Shown here in pieces: positions 26,700 through 35,969 of a stretch of DNA of 64,000 bases. The translations under genes were made by a program, and so were the position numbers. The DNA lies in contig CALHGE010000014.1 of the NCBI GenBank assembly GCA_938029725.1, forward strand, positions 1-64,000, read 5' to 3'. Each line of letters starts with the position of its first letter. Within the stretch, counting starts at the first letter, position 1. The DNA is from an uncultured Flavobacteriaceae bacterium (GTDB taxonomy: Bacteria; Bacteroidota; Bacteroidia; Flavobacteriales; Flavobacteriaceae). The notes beneath the pieces are model-generated. The model ran no database searches. It had not been told where the DNA came from and saw only the letters and a program-made list of their open reading frames with translations.

Positions 26700-27083
26700 A
26701 TGAGCGAAAGAGATTCGATAGAACAAGAGGAGATACACTCCAAAGTTCTAAGGGCAGGAAGAAGAACTTATTTTTTTGATGTAAGAAGTACTAAAGCTGG
26801 CGATTACTACCTTACCATCACTGAAAGCAAGAAGTTCACCCATGATGATGGTTCATTCCATTACAAGAAACACAAAATCTACCTATACAAAGAAGACTTT
26901 GATGCCTTTAAAGAAAATGTTATTGAAATGATGGATTTCATTATTGACGAGAAAGGTCAAGAAGTTATTTCTGAAAGACATCAGAAAGACTTTAAGAAAG
27001 AGGAAGACGCAGCTCCTACCGAGGAGAGTGAAGAGGTGAAGTCTACTGAGAGTTTTACAGATGTCGACTTCGACGATATATAA
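26700..27083 (+). CDS. DUF3276 / PUR-alpha-like nucleic-acid-binding protein
   Basis: 127 aa. Residues 10-85 (EIHSKVLRAGRRTYFFDVRSTKAGDYYLTITESKKF....SFHYKKHKIYLYKEDFDAFKENVIEMMDFI) form the PUR-like domain found throughout Bacteroidota and in spirochaete BpuR, which binds single-stranded DNA and RNA. An acidic, disordered tail rich in Glu and Asp follows. Probably a small dimeric RNA- or DNA-binding regulator; targets unknown. It lies 78 bp after the ABC exporter and ends at a terminator. Confidence 0.93.
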   Translation: MSERDSIEQEEIHSKVLRAGRRTYFFDVRSTKAGDYYLTITESKKFTHDDGSFHYKKHKIYLYKEDFDAFKENVIEMMDFIIDEKGQEVISERHQKDFKKEEDAAPTEESEEVKSTESFTDVDFDDI

Positions 27084-27100
27084 AATAAGTTACACGAATA

Positions 27101-27136
27101 AAACGGCCCTTCATTCTGAATGGGTCGTTTTTTTTT
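27101..27136 (+). terminator. Terminator after DUF3276
   Basis: AAACG.CC.TTCATTC with GAATGGGTCGTTTTTTTTT: strong stem and a T9 tract, 18 bp past the stop codon. Confidence 0.85.
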
Positions 27137-27186
27137 GGGTACTAATTTACTTAAATTTACTTTGACTAATTAGATTCAAAACTCAT

Positions 27187-29709
27187 ATGAAAAAAATAGT
27201 ACTACTACTCACGGTATTTGTTTCGCTTCAACAGCTTGTAGCTCAAGACAAAATTGACCTCAACTATTACCTACCCCAAGACATCAGCTATGATGAAAGT
27301 ATACCCACGCCTAAAGACATTATTGGCCATGAAGTTGGGGAGTGGCATATAACACATGACAAACTGATGTTTTATATGCAAACACTGGCAAAAGCATCAG
27401 ATCGAATAACGATAGAAAATCGTGGCGCTACCTTTGAAGGCAGACCTGTTTTATTATTGACAGTTACTAGCCCTAAGAACCATCAAAACATCGATCAGAT
27501 TAGAAAAAATCATGTTGCCTTGACAGAAGCGGGAAGCACTACCAATGTTGCTGAAATGCCTATTGTGGTATACCAAGGTTTTTCAATTCACGGAAATGAA
27601 CCTAGTGGCGCAAATGCAGGCTTAGCCTATGCTTACTATTTAGCAGCAGCTCAGGGAGCCGAAATTGAAGAATTATTAAGCAATATGGTAATTTTGATGG
27701 ACCCTTCTTTTAACCCAGACGGACTGCAGCGTTTCGCCTATTGGGCAAACACCAACAAAGCACAAAACCTTGTCGCAGATAATAACGATCGTGAATACCA
27801 TGAAGTTTGGCCTGGAGGCCGAACGAATCATTATTGGTTTGATATGAATCGTGATTGGTTGCCGGTTCAACTTCCTGAGAGTAGAGCGCGCATAGAAAGT
27901 TTTCACAAATGGATGCCAAATATTCTGACAGACCATCATGAAATGGGCACTAATTCCACTTTCTTTTTTCAACCTGGTGTTGCTTCTCGAACCCACCCAT
28001 TGACTCCGAAAATGAATCAACAACTAACCGCAGAAATTGGCACCTATCATGTAAAAGCATTAGACAAAATTGGCTCTTTATATTATTCTGAAGAAAACTA
28101 TGATGATTATTACTATGGAAAAGGATCAACATTTCCTGACGTAAATGGAAGTATTGGAATTCTCTTTGAACAAGGTAGCTCTAGAGGGCATATTCAAGAA
28201 AGTGAAAATGGCTTACTAACTTTCCCATTTACCATTCGAAATCAATTCACTGCTGCACTTTCTACAATCGAAGCGGCGAAGAACATGCGTGTTAAAATTC
28301 TAAACTATCAAAAGGGTTTCTATTCGGACACCAGAAATATGGCCGCTAAAAGCAAAACAAAAGGAATTGTATTTGGAGACAGTAAAGATGCAGCGAAGTC
28401 ATGGCATTTGGCAGAAATCTTGCATCGTCAAAAAATCAAATTCCATGAATTAGCGAATGATGCTACTATAAACGGAAAGGACTACAAAAAAGGAAGCAGT
28501 TATGTGGTTCCTATGAACCAAAAGAATCATCGATTGATTAAAGCAATGTTTGAAAAGCGCACGACTTTTAGCGATAGTCTTTTCTACGATATTTCCGCTT
28601 GGACCTTCCCATTGGCATTTAATGTCGATTATTCAGAATTAAGCTCGTTAAACAATGCAGGCCCTGAAATCAAAAACTTTACACCGTTGACAGGAAGTGT
28701 ACATGCAAAAAGCAGCTATGCGTATCTTTTTGAGTGGAACGAATATTATACCCCCAAAGCCCTAAATGCAATTTTAGAAAAAGGTTTACGAGCCAAGGTT
28801 GCTAAATCACCTTTTAGCTTAGCGGGTAAAAAATATGACTACGGAACAATTATGATTCCTGTTCAAAATCAAGATTTAGATAAAACGGAGTTGCATAACT
28901 TCTTAACAGGTATTGCTAAGGAAAGTAAAATTCAAATCACCTCTGTGAGTACCGGATTAACACAAGGTATCGACTTAGGCAGCAATGAGTTCGACCCTAT
29001 CAAAAAACAAAAGGTAGCAATTTTAGTGGGTAATGGAATCCGTTCTTACGATGCCGGAGAAATTTGGCATTTATTCGACACCCGTTATGACATGACCCTT
29101 ACTAAAATTGATATGAATTACTTCGGTCGCGTTGATTTGAGCGAATACACTGATATTATAGTACCTAGTGCTAGCAAAAGTGTTCAAAACAAACAGAATG
29201 CCGATAAACTTAAAAATTGGGTGAAAGAAGGCGGCACATTGATTGGGTACAGAAATGCCGTAGAATGGTTCAATAAGAGCGAAATGATGAAGTTGAAATT
29301 CAAAAAAGATACGCTCGTTGCTAAGAACATTCCCTTTGATAAAAAAAGAGATTTTCTAGGGGCTCAAGTTACAGGTGGCGCTATTTTTCAAACCAAATTA
29401 GACCGCTCACACCCCATCAACTATGGCTATAAAAATAGTAGCCTAGCTATGTTTAGAAACTCCAACATCTATATAGAGGCAGATAAAAACAGCTACAATA
29501 ATCCAATTCAGTACACTTCAACCCCCCTATTGAGTGGTTATATTTCTGAAGAAAATCAAGAGCTTATCAAAAACACCGTTCCATTTCAAGTAAGGCGCAT
29601 GGGCAAGGGAAGAGTTATTGCTTTTACTGACAATACCCAGTTTCGAGCGTTTTGGTACGGCACAAATAAATTGCTGATGAATGCTATTTTCTTTGGCGAA
29701 ATGATGTGA
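27187..29709 (+). CDS. Exported M14 family zinc carboxypeptidase
   Basis: 840 aa with signal peptide (about 1-19, L-V-A-Q). The M14 domain occupies about 50-370. Zinc ligands are in YQGFSIHGNEPSGANAG (H-x-x-E) and TDHHEMGTNSTFFFQPG (His); the catalytic Glu is likely in GSIGILFEQGSSRG. The remaining 450 residues include a glutamine-amidotransferase-like fold (KVAILVGNGIRSYDAGEIWHLFDTRYDM) as in related Bacteroidota enzymes. Probably degrades peptides in the periplasm or outside. No T9SS tail. Confidence 0.92.
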   Translation: MKKIVLLLTVFVSLQQLVAQDKIDLNYYLPQDISYDESIPTPKDIIGHEVGEWHITHDKLMFYMQTLAKASDRITIENRGATFEGRPVLLLTVTSPKNHQNIDQIRKNHVALTEAGSTTNVAEMPIVVYQGFSIHGNEPSGANAGLAYAYYLAAAQGAEIEELLSNMVILMDPSFNPDGLQRFAYWANTNKAQNLVADNNDREYHEVWPGGRTNHYWFDMNRDWLPVQLPESRARIESFHKWMPNILTDHHEMGTNSTFFFQPGVASRTHPLTPKMNQQLTAEIGTYHVKALDKIGSLYYSEENYDDYYYGKGSTFPDVNGSIGILFEQGSSRGHIQESENGLLTFPFTIRNQFTAALSTIEAAKNMRVKILNYQKGFYSDTRNMAAKSKTKGIVFGDSKDAAKSWHLAEILHRQKIKFHELANDATINGKDYKKGSSYVVPMNQKNHRLIKAMFEKRTTFSDSLFYDISAWTFPLAFNVDYSELSSLNNAGPEIKNFTPLTGSVHAKSSYAYLFEWNEYYTPKALNAILEKGLRAKVAKSPFSLAGKKYDYGTIMIPVQNQDLDKTELHNFLTGIAKESKIQITSVSTGLTQGIDLGSNEFDPIKKQKVAILVGNGIRSYDAGEIWHLFDTRYDMTLTKIDMNYFGRVDLSEYTDIIVPSASKSVQNKQNADKLKNWVKEGGTLIGYRNAVEWFNKSEMMKLKFKKDTLVAKNIPFDKKRDFLGAQVTGGAIFQTKLDRSHPINYGYKNSSLAMFRNSNIYIEADKNSYNNPIQYTSTPLLSGYISEENQELIKNTVPFQVRRMGKGRVIAFTDNTQFRAFWYGTNKLLMNAIFFGEMM

Positions 29710-29726
29710 AATAAAATAGTAGAATC

Positions 29727-29746
29727 CCTTCCCCTTAAGGGGAAGG
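29727..29746 (+). terminator. Terminator-like 20-bp palindrome after the M14 peptidase
   Basis: CCTTCCCCTTAAGGGGAAGG is perfectly self-complementary, 17 bp after the stop, followed by TTTATT. The T tract is short, so termination strength is uncertain. Confidence 0.6.
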
Positions 29747-29807
29747 TTTATTCCTAAACAACTAACCAGCTGCGGAACTTCTCCAACGTAAAAGTCAGCT
29801 TTTAAAG

Positions 29808-30845
29808 CTAATTAAATCTAACAAACATCCAATTAAAGAGCAGCAAACTCAATACGGTACCTAGCCCTACTAAGGGGCTCCATATAAACGCTGTAACGAC
29901 ACCTACCAATCCATAGTACATAGGATAGATAACTAAGGCAAATGCAAAACGAAGTGTTCCCATAAACTCAGCCTCCCACACTTTGGGTTTAGCGAAAGTT
30001 CTCCAAAGCGATACTATAGGGAAATTTACAAACGCAAATACCCCTGTAGCTATACCCGACAAGAAACCGGACTGTTTTTCACTTTCAACCACATTGAAGT
30101 CCCTATTTTCAAGCGCAGCATTGACTTCTTTAGGATTCAAATAGTCAACACGAGCGACATCTAATTTGCTAAGGGTGTCCTCATAAGTTTCTTCATTTTC
30201 AATATGGCTAGTATGTTTTTTTAGGGAATTGAAAACTGCTTCCTTTATGCGATCTACTGACCCTTTTTCATCTCGTGGGTCGTACATCGCTTTCACTGCA
30301 ATTGGCGTATCAAAATACAAGGCCACTTTATCGGGGAATTTGGCAGCGTTTCTGTAATTAAGACCAACAGGAACTATCTGAATATCAGTTTCAGGAGCGG
30401 TATCCAAAGTATTAAAAAGTATTCTCGTAAAACCTTTACTTAAAGGCCTCACCCTACGTTTTAAACTATGGTTTGCCTCTGGAAACATTACGATTGCGTT
30501 GTTGTTTATCAACAACTCAGAGCAACGGTCAAAAACGGCTTGATTGTTTTTCAAAGAAGCTCTACCATCACGAATTCTATAAATTGGGATCATCTGAAAA
30601 CAGTTGAATATCGAATTCAGCGTCTTTCTTTTAAAAACATCAGACCGAGTTAAAAACCAAGGCTTTCGATTACAATCCACTCCTATGAGTAACACATCTA
30701 AAAGAGCATTTTGATGATTGGGTAAAAACAATACAGGTTTATCTTTTGGTATATTCTCAAGCCCAAAGACTTGTATTTTTCCATAGTAGCAGCGAAGATT
30801 TATCTTCATCCATATTTTAACCAAGTTGTAGATGAGGTCTTTCAA
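29808..30845 (-). CDS. Lysophospholipid acyltransferase (PlsC-like) with C-terminal membrane segments
   Basis: 345 aa. The acyltransferase domain (about 20-230) has the catalytic NHQNALLD (N-H-x4-D) box, a RSDVFKR segment, and FPEANHSLKRRVRPLSKGFTRI in place of the EGTRS motif. The last 100 residues carry two or three hydrophobic segments, so it is membrane-bound. It should acylate a lysophosphatidate or related lipid. The start TTG overlaps the stop of the upstream transporter (TTGA), showing coupling; the next ATG (30809) would cut into the first helix. Confidence 0.88.
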   Translation of the reverse strand: MKDLIYNLVKIWMKINLRCYYGKIQVFGLENIPKDKPVLFLPNHQNALLDVLLIGVDCNRKPWFLTRSDVFKRKTLNSIFNCFQMIPIYRIRDGRASLKNNQAVFDRCSELLINNNAIVMFPEANHSLKRRVRPLSKGFTRILFNTLDTAPETDIQIVPVGLNYRNAAKFPDKVALYFDTPIAVKAMYDPRDEKGSVDRIKEAVFNSLKKHTSHIENEETYEDTLSKLDVARVDYLNPKEVNAALENRDFNVVESEKQSGFLSGIATGVFAFVNFPIVSLWRTFAKPKVWEAEFMGTLRFAFALVIYPMYYGLVGVVTAFIWSPLVGLGTVLSLLLFNWMFVRFN

Positions 30846-31762
30846 GAGCGTTTTTCTTTTTTAAAAGGTGTACACCCCCAAAACCCGGCTAATAGGAGTC
30901 CTGATACCAAATGCCAAATGCCCCAAAATGCGGCTAATAAGGCCATTCCTCCTAATCCGTCAAAAAAAGTGAATGTAAGTAAGAGTCCTAGTCCGGAATT
31001 TTGAATACCTGTTTCTATAGTAATGCTACGAATATTTTCTTCCGAAAGGCAGAACAGTTTGGCAAGAGAAAACCCTGTGGTGAACGCAATTAAATTATGT
31101 ATCACAACAATCCAAAAAACATAGAAAACATACTCCATAAAAATTGCTCGGTTATTATATAAAGCAATGCATATTAGCCCAACAAAAAACACTAGAGAAA
31201 GAACTTTTAAAACCTTTGCCATTTGCTTTGCAATTTTTGGAGACAAATGATGCAGGTACATTCCCAAAATCAAAGGCACACCCAAGAGCAAAGCCACCAA
31301 CTTAATCATCTCAATAGGAACTATCGCTACCTCATTTATAATAGTCGCTGTTGGAGCATATAGTGTGCCCCAAAACTGAAGATTCAAGGGTGTCATCACA
31401 ACAGCTAGCAGCGTTGCTATTGCCGTAAGACTAACGGATAGCGCCGTGTTTCCTTTTGAAAGATGGCTAATAAAATTCGATATATTACCGCCAGGGCAGG
31501 CGGCAACCATAAACATACCCAAGGCGATACTTGGAAAAGGTTCAATGGTTATGACCAACAAAAATGTAATTGCAGGAAGCAACAAAAATTGACTAAAAAT
31601 GCCAACCACAATAGGTGTTGGGTTTTTAAATAAACGTTTAAAATCTGCTAGTGAAATTTCAAGCGCAATTCCGAACATTACAAATGCCAACGCAAAGTTC
31701 AAAACCCAGAGCGTTTCTGAATTAAAATTTATTCGGACAGTATCGAGTACAGAATCGGTCAA
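30842..31762 (-). CDS. Bile acid:sodium symporter (BASS) family transporter
   Basis: 306 aa, eight to ten hydrophobic segments. Family features: ALAFVMFGIALEISLADFKRL at the N-terminus and the crossover segment FMVAACPGGNISNFISHLSKGNTALSVSLTAIATLLAV; second repeat ITIETGIQNSGLGLLL. Such transporters move organic anions with sodium; substrate here is unknown. Starts with TTG at 31762 (no suitable ATG before the first helix). Overlaps the acyltransferase gene by 4 bp. Confidence 0.93.
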   Translation of the reverse strand: MTDSVLDTVRINFNSETLWVLNFALAFVMFGIALEISLADFKRLFKNPTPIVVGIFSQFLLLPAITFLLVITIEPFPSIALGMFMVAACPGGNISNFISHLSKGNTALSVSLTAIATLLAVVMTPLNLQFWGTLYAPTATIINEVAIVPIEMIKLVALLLGVPLILGMYLHHLSPKIAKQMAKVLKVLSLVFFVGLICIALYNNRAIFMEYVFYVFWIVVIHNLIAFTTGFSLAKLFCLSEENIRSITIETGIQNSGLGLLLTFTFFDGLGGMALLAAFWGIWHLVSGLLLAGFWGCTPFKKEKRS

Positions 31763-31874
31763 AAATAAAATTGGTGTTGGTTGCTTAATGAATTGGTCAA
31801 GTTAAAAATAGCCTAGCAGATAACAAAGAATCGGACAAATACTTTTAACTTTAAATTTTAAAAATTGTAATGAA

Positions 31875-32441
31875 ATGGCATTAACACCAAGTAATATGTT
31901 GCCTTTAGGCACAAAGGCTCCTGATTTCAACTTGATGAATTCCGTAACTGACCAAACGCTTAACCTTACCGCCATCAAAGGAGAAAAAGGCACAGTGATT
32001 ATGTTCATCTGTAATCATTGTCCGTTTGTGATTCATGTAAACTCTGAAATCGTGAAAATAGCAAACAAATATCAGTCTAAAGGAATCAAATTCATTGCGA
32101 TATCAAGCAATGATGTTGTAGATTACCCACAAGATGCCCCACACCTAATGAAGCAAGTCGCAGCAGAAGCTAGCTATCCTTTTCCGTACTTATATGATGA
32201 GACGCAAGAAGTCGCTAGCGCATATGATGCCGCTTGCACTCCTGATTTTTATGTATTCAATGAAGATTTAAAATTATCATACCGCGGTCAATTAGACGAT
32301 TCTCGACCAGGAAATGGAATTCCATTATCGGGTTCTGATTTGCGAATTGCTCTAGATGCCTTGCTGGACGGAAGCGTACTTAGCGAACTACAAAAACCGA
32401 GTATCGGCTGCAATATTAAATGGAGCCATAATCGTCATTAA
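31875..32441 (+). CDS. Thioredoxin-fold protein with CNHC motif (AhpC/TSA-like)
   Basis: 188 aa without a signal peptide, so cytoplasmic. Starts with LPLGTKAPDFNLMNSVTDQTLNL, as peroxiredoxin-like proteins do. GTVIMFICNHCPFVIHVNSEI carries C-N-H-C; the P-D-F-Y-V-F segment holds the cis-proline region. This subgroup (CNHCPFV) is widespread and generally annotated only as thioredoxin family. Likely a thiol reductant or redox sensor. First of a tight rightward cluster with cupin and GNAT genes. Confidence 0.9.
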   Translation: MALTPSNMLPLGTKAPDFNLMNSVTDQTLNLTAIKGEKGTVIMFICNHCPFVIHVNSEIVKIANKYQSKGIKFIAISSNDVVDYPQDAPHLMKQVAAEASYPFPYLYDETQEVASAYDAACTPDFYVFNEDLKLSYRGQLDDSRPGNGIPLSGSDLRIALDALLDGSVLSELQKPSIGCNIKWSHNRH

Positions 32442-32452
32442 TTTATTTTGAA

Positions 32453-32773
32453 ATGAAAATCAACCCCAAAGAGGCACTTCAAAAAATTTCAAAAGCTGAA
32501 TCACCATTTCTAAGTGTATTTGAACATGGCACACTTTCGGTGGAAATCTATAAACCAAAAAAGGTTGATTTACAAAAGCCACATACGAGAGACGAAGTGT
32601 ATATCATCATTTCAGGCAGTGGAGCATTCATAAATGACGGAATTCGAAGTAAGGTCAAAACGGGAGACTTTCTTTTTGTTCCTACAGGTATTGCACATCG
32701 ATTCGAAAACTTTACCGAAGATTTTTCAACTTGGGTTCTTTTTTATGGCCCCGAAGGTGGCGAAAAAGCATAA
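32453..32773 (+). CDS. Single-domain cupin protein
   Basis: 106 aa. A cupin_2 barrel: motif 1 region KPHTRDEVYIIISGSGAFINDG (H, E metal ligands) and motif 2 GDFLFVPTGIAHRFENFTED (P..H..N). A metal-binding small-molecule protein; substrate unknown. It is 11 bp from the thioredoxin-like gene and 3 bp from the GNAT gene, so these three probably form one transcript. Confidence 0.92.
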   Translation: MKINPKEALQKISKAESPFLSVFEHGTLSVEIYKPKKVDLQKPHTRDEVYIIISGSGAFINDGIRSKVKTGDFLFVPTGIAHRFENFTEDFSTWVLFYGPEGGEKA

Positions 32774-32776
32774 TAT

Positions 32777-33307
32777 ATGATGAAAAATATTGTGCATTTT
32801 GAAGTCCTAACCCCTGAAAGTTATACGAGTTATATTGAAGTTGGAACTGAAGCCTACAACCAACATTATTTACATCTTTGGCCCAATGGAAACTCATCAC
32901 CCTATATTGAAGGTAGTTTCACAAGAGCAGTTCTTAAAAAAGAAGCGGAAGATGACAACACCTTATTATACAGAATTCTTAGCAACAAAAAAGTAGTTGG
33001 AGTTTTAAAAATCACCCTAGCTGCAGCCTATGCTTCTTATGGTAAAAAAGAAGCCTTATATATCGATAAAATTTATATTCTAAACGAATATTCTGGAAAA
33101 GGGATAGGTAAAAAAGTACTCCAATTTGTCACACTTCGTGCAAAAGAAATGCAAAAACAAATTATTTGGTTAGATGCTATGCAGAAAGGCCCTGCTCTAG
33201 CTTTTTACCTCAAAAACGGATTTGAAATCCACGGCAAAAACAAAGTACCGTATACAGAGGTTCTTCAAGAAGAACGTTTGATGTGGGTTATGGTGAAGAA
33301 GCTTTGA
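32777..33307 (+). CDS. GNAT family N-acetyltransferase
   Basis: 176 aa. The acetyl-CoA-binding motif is in LYIDKIYILNEYSGKGIGKKVLQFVTLRAKE (R/Q-x-x-G-x-G/A type: Y-S-G-K-G-I-G-K), followed by IIWLDAMQKGPALAFYLKNGFEIHG, the C-terminal GNAT signature. Acceptor unknown. ATGATG start; either Met works. Last gene of the 31875-33307 cluster. Confidence 0.92.
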   Translation: MMKNIVHFEVLTPESYTSYIEVGTEAYNQHYLHLWPNGNSSPYIEGSFTRAVLKKEAEDDNTLLYRILSNKKVVGVLKITLAAAYASYGKKEALYIDKIYILNEYSGKGIGKKVLQFVTLRAKEMQKQIIWLDAMQKGPALAFYLKNGFEIHGKNKVPYTEVLQEERLMWVMVKKL

Positions 33308-33772
33308 TTTTACTTGTTTGCTTAGAAGATAATTTAAAAATAAGAACCTCAATTACGAGTTAAATTACAGTACTTAATTTTTAGCGCTTTCTAATTTCAT
33401 AAAAGGTGCATTAGGTATAGCTACTTCGTAAGAAGGCGCTATTAATTCTCAGTAGCATCCAAGATATTGACTTCAAGATATTTAGAAATTTTAGTGTTTA
33501 TAAAACTTTCTAAATCAGACGCACATATACTTCGGCATTTAACATTTAAACCGGTACTTCCAAAGTAAAATTCAACTTAAAAAAACGAATTAAATTTCTT
33601 ATTTACACCCCTATTTGTACTCTTATTCTAGCTAAAAATCCGTACCCAAAATATCATACCACAAAGAGTCAATCAAAAAAACCTATTTCCTAAGAATCAA
33701 ATTATAGGCTATTCAACATCAACTACCTTGGCTGTTGGCAATTTAAAATTGATTGCGCTTCATTGCTTGATA
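33308..33772. other. Intergenic spacer, 465 bp, with a possible gene remnant
   Basis: Between the GNAT gene and the converging DinB-type gene. On the minus strand an open frame of about 42 codons ends at 33442 (…SFINTKISKYLEVNILDATEN) but has no ATG and a stop just upstream, so it may be a decayed 3' end. Nothing else stands out. Confidence 0.4.
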
Positions 33773-34315
33773 TCAAATCCAGCCCTCGCGCAATATCACC
33801 CCTTCAATATGTGCAAAATGATGATTGCTATGCCAAGCATATTTTCCAATATTTTCAGCAATTGTAACCGCTGTATTTCCCTCTGGGTGCACATAATATT
33901 TCTGTAAATCATCCTCAGAAAGACCTTTAAGCAAATACACTAATTTCGCGTGTAAAGCTGTGATATACGTAAGTGAAAGTTTAATGGGTGCCGTTCTTGC
34001 GTCAAACAAGTTGCTCCACTCTTTTTCCTCATAAGCCTTAATCAAGGGCTTATCTTCTGTCAAAGCCCATTTAAAGCGCGTATAGCTATTGTGGTGACTA
34101 TCAGCAATGTGATGAATTACTTGCCTAATCGTCCAACCTTCAGTACGATAAGGCGTTTCTAACTGTGCTGCTGAGAGCTTATTAACCAAAACCTCAAGTC
34201 GCGAAGGAAGCTCCTCTAGAACCAGAATCCAGTTCTTTATATGTGTTGATCTAATTTCTTTTGGGCATTCAAAATGGCCTATTGGATATTGAAGTTTTTC
34301 AAGCGGATTCTCCAT
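33773..34315 (-). CDS. YfiT/DinB superfamily metal-dependent protein (bacillithiol-transferase-like)
   Basis: 180 aa from the ATG at 34315 (MENPLEKLQYPIG). The DinB four-helix fold carries three metal histidines: one in GWTIRQVIHHIADSHHN and two in YAWHSNHHFAHI. The PIG.FE.P..I start and the helix LPSRLEVLVNKLSAAQLETPYRTEGWT match B. subtilis YfiT and BstA-type thiol transferases. It may conjugate a low-molecular-weight thiol to electrophiles; bacillithiol use is an inference. The 15 extra residues in the track are unlikely. Confidence 0.9.
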   Translation of the reverse strand: MENPLEKLQYPIGHFECPKEIRSTHIKNWILVLEELPSRLEVLVNKLSAAQLETPYRTEGWTIRQVIHHIADSHHNSYTRFKWALTEDKPLIKAYEEKEWSNLFDARTAPIKLSLTYITALHAKLVYLLKGLSEDDLQKYYVHPEGNTAVTIAENIGKYAWHSNHHFAHIEGVILREGWI

Positions 34316-34466
34316 ATCATAAATGTAAAAAAATAATATCCTTCTCAGCTTTAAGATCAAAAAAAATAAAGGCTAATTTTTAGCCAGCATAAAATAACAA
34401 AAACGCAAGGTTCTATTTACAAATGACTTCACCTTCTATAGTGGCATCTTAGCAGGTCATAATTCT

Positions 34467-34493
34467 AAAACCTTCTGATCTACGAAAGGTTTT
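34467..34493 (+). terminator. Terminator-like hairpin upstream of the LVIVD pair
   Basis: AAAACCTT, 11 bases, AAGGTTTT followed by more T. It lies about 70 bp upstream of the lipoprotein start at 34560 and could be an attenuator or just a boundary. Confidence 0.4.
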
Positions 34494-34559
34494 TTAGTTA
34501 AAAAAGTAGGGTGAAAGAAACTTCCAGTTGTTGTAGAGGTAACAAACAAACACACCAAA

Positions 34560-35072
34560 ATGAACTATCGAAAAATTCTTTTCTCATACCTACTCTGTAT
34601 TACTTTTTCAAGTTGCTGTACAAGCTTTGGAGATTGTAACGATGACTTTATTGATACTGGTTCTCGATACGAGCCTATCTTTTTAAATCGCTTGGATTTT
34701 GAAAAATCAATACAGCTAAAAACTTCGCTTGCTATTGGCACTTCCGGAAAAATATATGTGAAAGACAAGCTTCTTTTTATCAATGAACTTCATAAAGGTT
34801 TTCATGTGTATGATAACAGTGACCCTACAAATCCGAAGGCTATCAATTTTTTAGAAGCACCCGGCTCTACAGACCTTGCTGTGCGTGGAAATATAATTTA
34901 TATCAACCAAGCTACTGATTTGATTGCTATTAACTATAATTCTGAAACAAACACAGCGCTTTTAACCAAACGAATTCCGAATACCTTTCCTCCATTAACT
35001 TCCCCCGATGGCTTTGAAGCATATGCTATTCCTGAAAATACTGTAGTCGTTGATTGGAAACTAAAAAACTAA
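34560..35072 (+). CDS. Lipoprotein with LVIVD-like beta-propeller repeats, N-terminal piece
   Basis: 170 aa. Signal with lipobox-like end ITFSSC near residue 19. Mature sequence has repeat-like blades: GKIYVKDKLLFINELHKGFHVYDNSDPTNPKAINFLEAPGSTDLAVRGNIIYINQATDLIAINY, as in LVIVD (six-bladed-propeller-like) proteins. It ends in NTVVVDWKLKN. Only about two or three blades are present, too few for a propeller. The next gene, 6 bp on, supplies more, so the two lipoproteins may assemble together at the cell surface. Confidence 0.75.
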   Translation: MNYRKILFSYLLCITFSSCCTSFGDCNDDFIDTGSRYEPIFLNRLDFEKSIQLKTSLAIGTSGKIYVKDKLLFINELHKGFHVYDNSDPTNPKAINFLEAPGSTDLAVRGNIIYINQATDLIAINYNSETNTALLTKRIPNTFPPLTSPDGFEAYAIPENTVVVDWKLKN

Positions 35073-35078
35073 AGCACC

Positions 35079-35825
35079 ATGAAGAAATACGTATATATTC
35101 TTATGTTATTCGCAGCCACTGTAGCCTGCGAATCAGATTCAAGTAATAGTGAATCACAAGTAGCGAATTCCGACGGTCAAGGAGGTTCTTTAGCTAGGTT
35201 TACTTTAAAAGGAGATTACCTGTATACAGTAGATAATTTCGGTTTAAATGTTTTTAATGTTGCGAATACCTCAGACCCGATCAAAGTTAATTCTGTACCT
35301 ATCGGATTCAATATTGAAACACTTTTTGGATACAAAGACTATCTATATATTGGCTCACAAAATGGCATGTTTATTTATAGCCTGCAGAACCCTGAGTTTC
35401 CAGACCGCTTAGCAAGTGTTGAACATTTTACCGCTTGCGACCCCGTAATTGCCAATGACACCCATGCCTTTGTAACGCTGCATTCAGAAACTTTTTGCGG
35501 TAATGACATCAATGTATTAGAAATTTATGATGTGAGCAAAATCACTGAACCTGTGCTTTTAAACCGCAGAAATTTAACATTTCCAAGAGGGTTGGGCCTG
35601 TATGGAAATTTCCTTTTTGTTTGTGATGATGAAATTAAAATCTTTGATATCTCAAAGCCTGAAGAATCAAAATTAGTAAGCGCCATCAAACGAAACGCCT
35701 TTGACCTAATCATTCAAAATGATTTATTAATTGCCATAGGTGAATCAGGAGTATATCAATATCGCTTATCAAACAATTCTGAAGAGGGCGTTTCGATTAA
35801 CGCATTGAGTGCAATTGACCTATAG
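35079..35825 (+). CDS. LVIVD repeat lipoprotein
   Basis: 248 aa. The signal ends in A-A-T-V-A-C (Cys near 17), followed by a Ser/Asn-rich linker ending G-Q-G-G-S-L-A-R-F. The rest shows blade repeats: YLYTVDNFGLNVFNVANTSDPIKV, YLYIGSQNGMFIYSLQNPEFPDRL, HAFVTLHSETFCG..LEIYDVSKITEPVLL, FLFVCDDEIKIFDISKPEESKLV. Function of the family is unknown. Directly follows the gene at 34560; ends before a terminator. Confidence 0.87.
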   Translation: MKKYVYILMLFAATVACESDSSNSESQVANSDGQGGSLARFTLKGDYLYTVDNFGLNVFNVANTSDPIKVNSVPIGFNIETLFGYKDYLYIGSQNGMFIYSLQNPEFPDRLASVEHFTACDPVIANDTHAFVTLHSETFCGNDINVLEIYDVSKITEPVLLNRRNLTFPRGLGLYGNFLFVCDDEIKIFDISKPEESKLVSAIKRNAFDLIIQNDLLIAIGESGVYQYRLSNNSEEGVSINALSAIDL

Positions 35826-35850
35826 CATTCTATGAACACCTTTTGTAATT

Positions 35851-35887
35851 AAAAAATGGCCCCGACCTAATTGTCAGAGCCATTTTT
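35851..35887 (+). terminator. Terminator after the LVIVD pair
   Basis: AAAAATGGC..GAC....GTC..GCCATTTTT: stem with an internal mismatch loop and a short T tail, 26 bp after the stop. Confidence 0.75.
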
Positions 35888-35969
35888 CATTTGTAAACCA
35901 TTCAAGCTTTACGCTATATATCTTATCTTGCTATTAATCGTAATAACACAAGTCAAATATTAAATTCCC

